DNA from: an uncultured Coprococcus sp.
GTDB lineage: Bacteria > Bacillota > Clostridia > Lachnospirales > Lachnospiraceae
NCBI GenBank assembly: GCA_900557435.1
Contig: USSH01000162.1
Location: 1 to 6,038 of the forward strand
DNA length: 6,038 nucleotides
Reading direction: 5' to 3'
Shown: positions 5,001-6,038 of the stretch, piece after piece
Layout of the letters: every line of letters starts with the position of its first letter
Numbering within the stretch: the first letter of the stretch is position 1
Program-made: the position numbers and the translations under genes
The notes under the pieces: generated by a model
What the model was told of the DNA's origin: nothing
Seen by the model: only the letters and a program-made list of their open reading frames with translations
Databases searched by the model: none

Positions 5001-6038
5001 ACCTATGGTGTAACATATAAAAACCAAGGTAGATATGACCTCACGATAGCTGTAACAGATGCAGCAGGAAATGCTTCATCCATCAGAACAAAGTTTGCAA
5101 TTGACACATCAAAGCCGGAAGTGGAGCTTGATCAGGTTCCGCTTCTGAACACGGGAAATGTGACACTCCCTGTAACTCTTACAGACAATATGGAAGGAAA
5201 AGAGTACACAGTTCACGTTGTCAGAGTAGATGCAAATGGAAATAAAGTCTACGATGCAGATTTTGAAAAGGGAACATGGAGTGGAACAGAAATTAAAAAG
5301 AGCTACTCATTTGCCGATGAGGGCGATTACACTGTAACTGTATCAGCTGTGGACAAGGCTGGAAATAAGTCAGATGTTAAGACATCAAAGTTCAGAATTG
5401 ATAGAACAGCCCCAGTTATAACGATAAGCGGAGTTGACGATAAGCAAGCAACAACAGCAACAGCAACCATCAGTGTTGACGAGGCATTCTCATTTGACTA
5501 TGAGGGCAGAAACCTTGGAGCTTCAGATATAAATGTCAGCATCAAAAAACAGACTGATGGAACAGGAGCATCCAATATTGCAGAGCTTACAACAGGAAGC
5601 TTTTCATCAGGTAAGCCTCACACAGCATCATATACATTTGATGCCGATGGAGAGTATACGATTACCGTAAATGCGAAGGATCTTACTGGAAATGTTGCAG
5701 CTAGCGCCACAAAGACTTTCAAGATTGATACTAAGGCGCCGGTTATCAAGATGACTGTGGCAGACAAGAACAGTAAGACAATAAAGAGTTACGATGCAGT
5801 GGGAAGTACAGATACACAGGATCCTAACTATGTTGATATGTCGTTGTCAGTTGAGGAGACATTCTTCAAAACCAACAATGTCAAGATAACAGTAAAGAAG
5901 GATGGCAAGGATATCTCTGCATCAAGCTTTACAAATTATGGTAACTCATCAGAGATCAGCACAGGAAGCCAGAGATTTGATGAGGATGGCTTATGCTTCC
6001 GTAGTTCCCGGGTGGCACCAGAACAGGGAACATTGGAA
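1962..6038 (+). CDS. Large exported multi-domain Ig-like repeat surface protein, 3' incomplete
   Basis: The frame is open for 1359 codons from ATG 1962 to the window edge with no stop. Residues 1-38 look like a signal peptide. Residues 39-152 form an N-terminal region I do not recognise. From about 153 the protein is a string of roughly 100-residue all-beta modules of the bacterial Ig-like type, each tending to end with a Y-x-V-x-V-x-A-x-D-x-A-G-N strand and a F-x-I-D-T-x-x-P linker. The D-x-x-G-N motifs are at 251-255, 382-386, 595-599, 817-821, 1033-1037, 1131-1135 and 1240-1244, with an altered D-K-A-K-N at 930-934. Linkers are at 503, 728, 833, 950, 1048, 1147 and 1256. I see no catalytic motif, LPxTG or C-terminal anchor, but the C-terminus lies outside the window. 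The likely role is a stalk or adhesin at the cell surface; the ligand is unknown. Close linkage to genes 1 and 2 suggests a shared membrane-associated system. Residues after about 1343 are unreliable because of apparent frame errors. Confidence 0.9.
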   Translation, partial: MKKLLQNKSILHRFIAMAMSVVMILTLVAIDSKVHLFAEEEQAAKTIDITDVLKNDDTDKMVGFDKLVKFKFTSKTIEGIEPDKIMYKTYTGDNPDEKLPTSTDVTKYNNLGTDEELTNDHKALKYGFYYPVFNDKSEIDHYQLINTFKVVCDEKKPNITSVESSSDRLIKRDEYYVLNIAKKGDAAAKFEIIANDGENEADSAETATGIDKVVYLKDDAAEETEIVKDQDGKYIFTAPENSGTYTFKAYDKAGNVSDAKTIKIKKLKSAPAISNIKVTSEKDKVFNELFGTVNYILSPETVKVTAEIDMGVADDGTSIEFPAKLYYEFLDYDKPNDKKTNRSITSVNVTKNADGKYTASFEIPANSLKSKRYTVAIRVIDDEFGNQSVCTDLNNKVLFISDQLPGISFDNATTSWVQSMSFTLTAEDQYSYIDYVYYKNGDESTENIIPKTQKDFKVSKEILITGKNRNGDIKLADGNHTLKFGAKNFIGGIGESSLKVNIDNTKPNVKLDPKVNIVKVGDTEYYSLSKNTDRVNLTWSDATSGVNENKTKAVLKNSDNSYTLDVLKDSEGNGHVCINDEVASGKYKLEVSVYDNAGNEANASVNVFVNRSSLNAKITAAADADGAADEKNIAAGTHTNASKVVVTGTAIGYELTESDVDFVLNGNSVKKNCSFTKPVPTKDGRKQIQVSYVISKDEKPALTNDFELVVRNHGTDNKKSADFSFVYDTKSPSITVENPAEYYNKDAVTVKWNASDNDQIAGFEVIGTRTVYSYDSEGKLKSSSLVVNRGSKTGNATARKCTFNDEGLYDIQVVAYDVAGNKQASSNIKFVIDRGQPVAEYTEAVQTPISKDKVTEDRQEQRIDITVKDLYRIDAEDVTAIVTYETYDGEKGTKTVKFSNENKRVLKAEVKLKQVGGKAARYDVKITGYDKAKNSVVDKDSLAKRDYYIDKTKPNITITPDPKLENDGYYNKPVSFDIVTAEQFKRLHTLTITDAAGEVDKLNETHQFEYETDTYGVTYKNQGRYDLTIAVTDAAGNASSIRTKFAIDTSKPEVELDQVPLLNTGNVTLPVTLTDNMEGKEYTVHVVRVDANGNKVYDADFEKGTWSGTEIKKSYSFADEGDYTVTVSAVDKAGNKSDVKTSKFRIDRTAPVITISGVDDKQATTATATISVDEAFSFDYEGRNLGASDINVSIKKQTDGTGASNIAELTTGSFSSGKPHTASYTFDADGEYTITVNAKDLTGNVAASATKTFKIDTKAPVIKMTVADKNSKTIKSYDAVGSTDTQDPNYVDMSLSVEETFFKTNNVKITVKKDGKDISASSFTNYGNSSEISTGSQRFDEDGLCFRSSRVAPEQGTLE
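2418..5990 (+). repeat. Tandem bacterial Ig-like domains (protein-level repeat)
   Basis: By linker positions the modules fall at about residues 153-265, 268-400, 400-502, 503-610, 610-727, 728-832, 833-949, 950-1047, 1048-1146, 1147-1255 and 1256 onward. The later modules (950 onward) are the most regular, about 98-109 residues apart, with linkers IDKTKP, IDTSKP, IDRTAP and IDTKAP. The early ones are more divergent and their borders are approximate. Nucleotide similarity between modules is low apart from short codons around D-K-A-G-N, so these are old duplications, unlike the young 36-bp array in the neighbouring gene. The exact Ig family (Big_3-like or related) cannot be settled by eye. Confidence 0.75.
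3819..3851 (+). repeat. Short GCAGAT/GCTGCA low-complexity stretch inside the Ig-repeat gene
   Basis: It codes A-A-A-D-A-D-G-A-A-D-E (residues 620-630) and lies near the start of the module at 610-727, which also lacks the usual D-x-A-G-N motif. It is probably a flexible loop grown by replication slippage; its length may vary between strains. Confidence 0.55.
5991..6038 (+). other. Right edge with apparent frame errors in the Ig-repeat gene
   Basis: After F-D-E-D-G (ending at 5990) the neighbouring module continues with the strand E-Y-T-I-T-V-N-A-K-D-L-T-G-N. Here the open frame gives LCFRSSRVAPEQGTLE, which does not fit. Frame 1 reads Y-A-S-V-V at 5992-6006, and frame 2 reads T-R-T-G-N-I-G at 6017-6037. 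Together they rebuild a normal closing Ig strand, so two or more indels in the last 48 bases are likely. Contig-end sequence error is the simplest cause. Confidence 0.55.

Noticed and set aside
6004..6031. Inverted repeat GTTCCC/GGGAAC with GGGTGGCACC between, resembling a T-box antiterminator core or a hairpin
   Set aside because: It lies inside the coding sequence of an Ig module, lacks the CGCG that normally follows the T-box core, and has no specifier stem or aminoacyl-tRNA-related gene in view; the region is also suspect for sequence errors.

Overview
The window reads as one strand of a low-to-moderate GC Firmicutes genome, most like a gut or rumen Lachnospiraceae-type Clostridium. The clues are strong AGGAGG-type ribosome sites, frequent AGA and ATA codons, tight gene packing, and protein families I associate with that group. 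The assignment comes from style and memory, not from a search.

Three plus-strand genes lie head to tail with gaps of 14 and 11 bases, almost certainly in one operon. No promoter or terminator is visible. (1) From before the left edge to 1069: the C-terminal part of a TPR-like helical-repeat protein, possibly the extracytoplasmic sensor half of a membrane Ser/Thr kinase whose catalytic part lies upstream. (2) 1084-1950: a 288-residue protein with one N-terminal membrane helix and a cytoplasmic tail holding nine exact-length tandem 12-residue repeats, core D-S-E-x-A-T-D-V-L-R, plus two degenerate copies. (3) 1962 to the right edge: a very large exported protein with a signal peptide and about ten bacterial Ig-like domains, still open after 1359 codons.

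The most interesting feature is the repeat array in gene 2. Each unit presents T-D-V-L, with T-D-I-L and T-N-V-L in the outlying copies. This fits the pThr-x-x-[I/L/D] ligand rule of FHA domains, with acidic residues in front of the threonine. My working hypothesis is a multivalent, membrane-tethered phospho-threonine scaffold: a kinase, perhaps the one gene 1 belongs to, would phosphorylate the array, FHA-domain partners would bind it, and the system would be tied to the Ig-repeat surface protein. The repeats and the membrane helix are seen directly; phosphorylation and FHA binding are inferred.

Both ends look damaged. The first ~85 bases switch reading frame, and the last ~48 bases keep an Ig-like pattern only if read across three frames. 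This looks more like contig-end sequence error than biology. The window holds no RNA gene, mobile element, CRISPR array or minus-strand gene that I can support, and no gene-free stretch longer than 300 bases.
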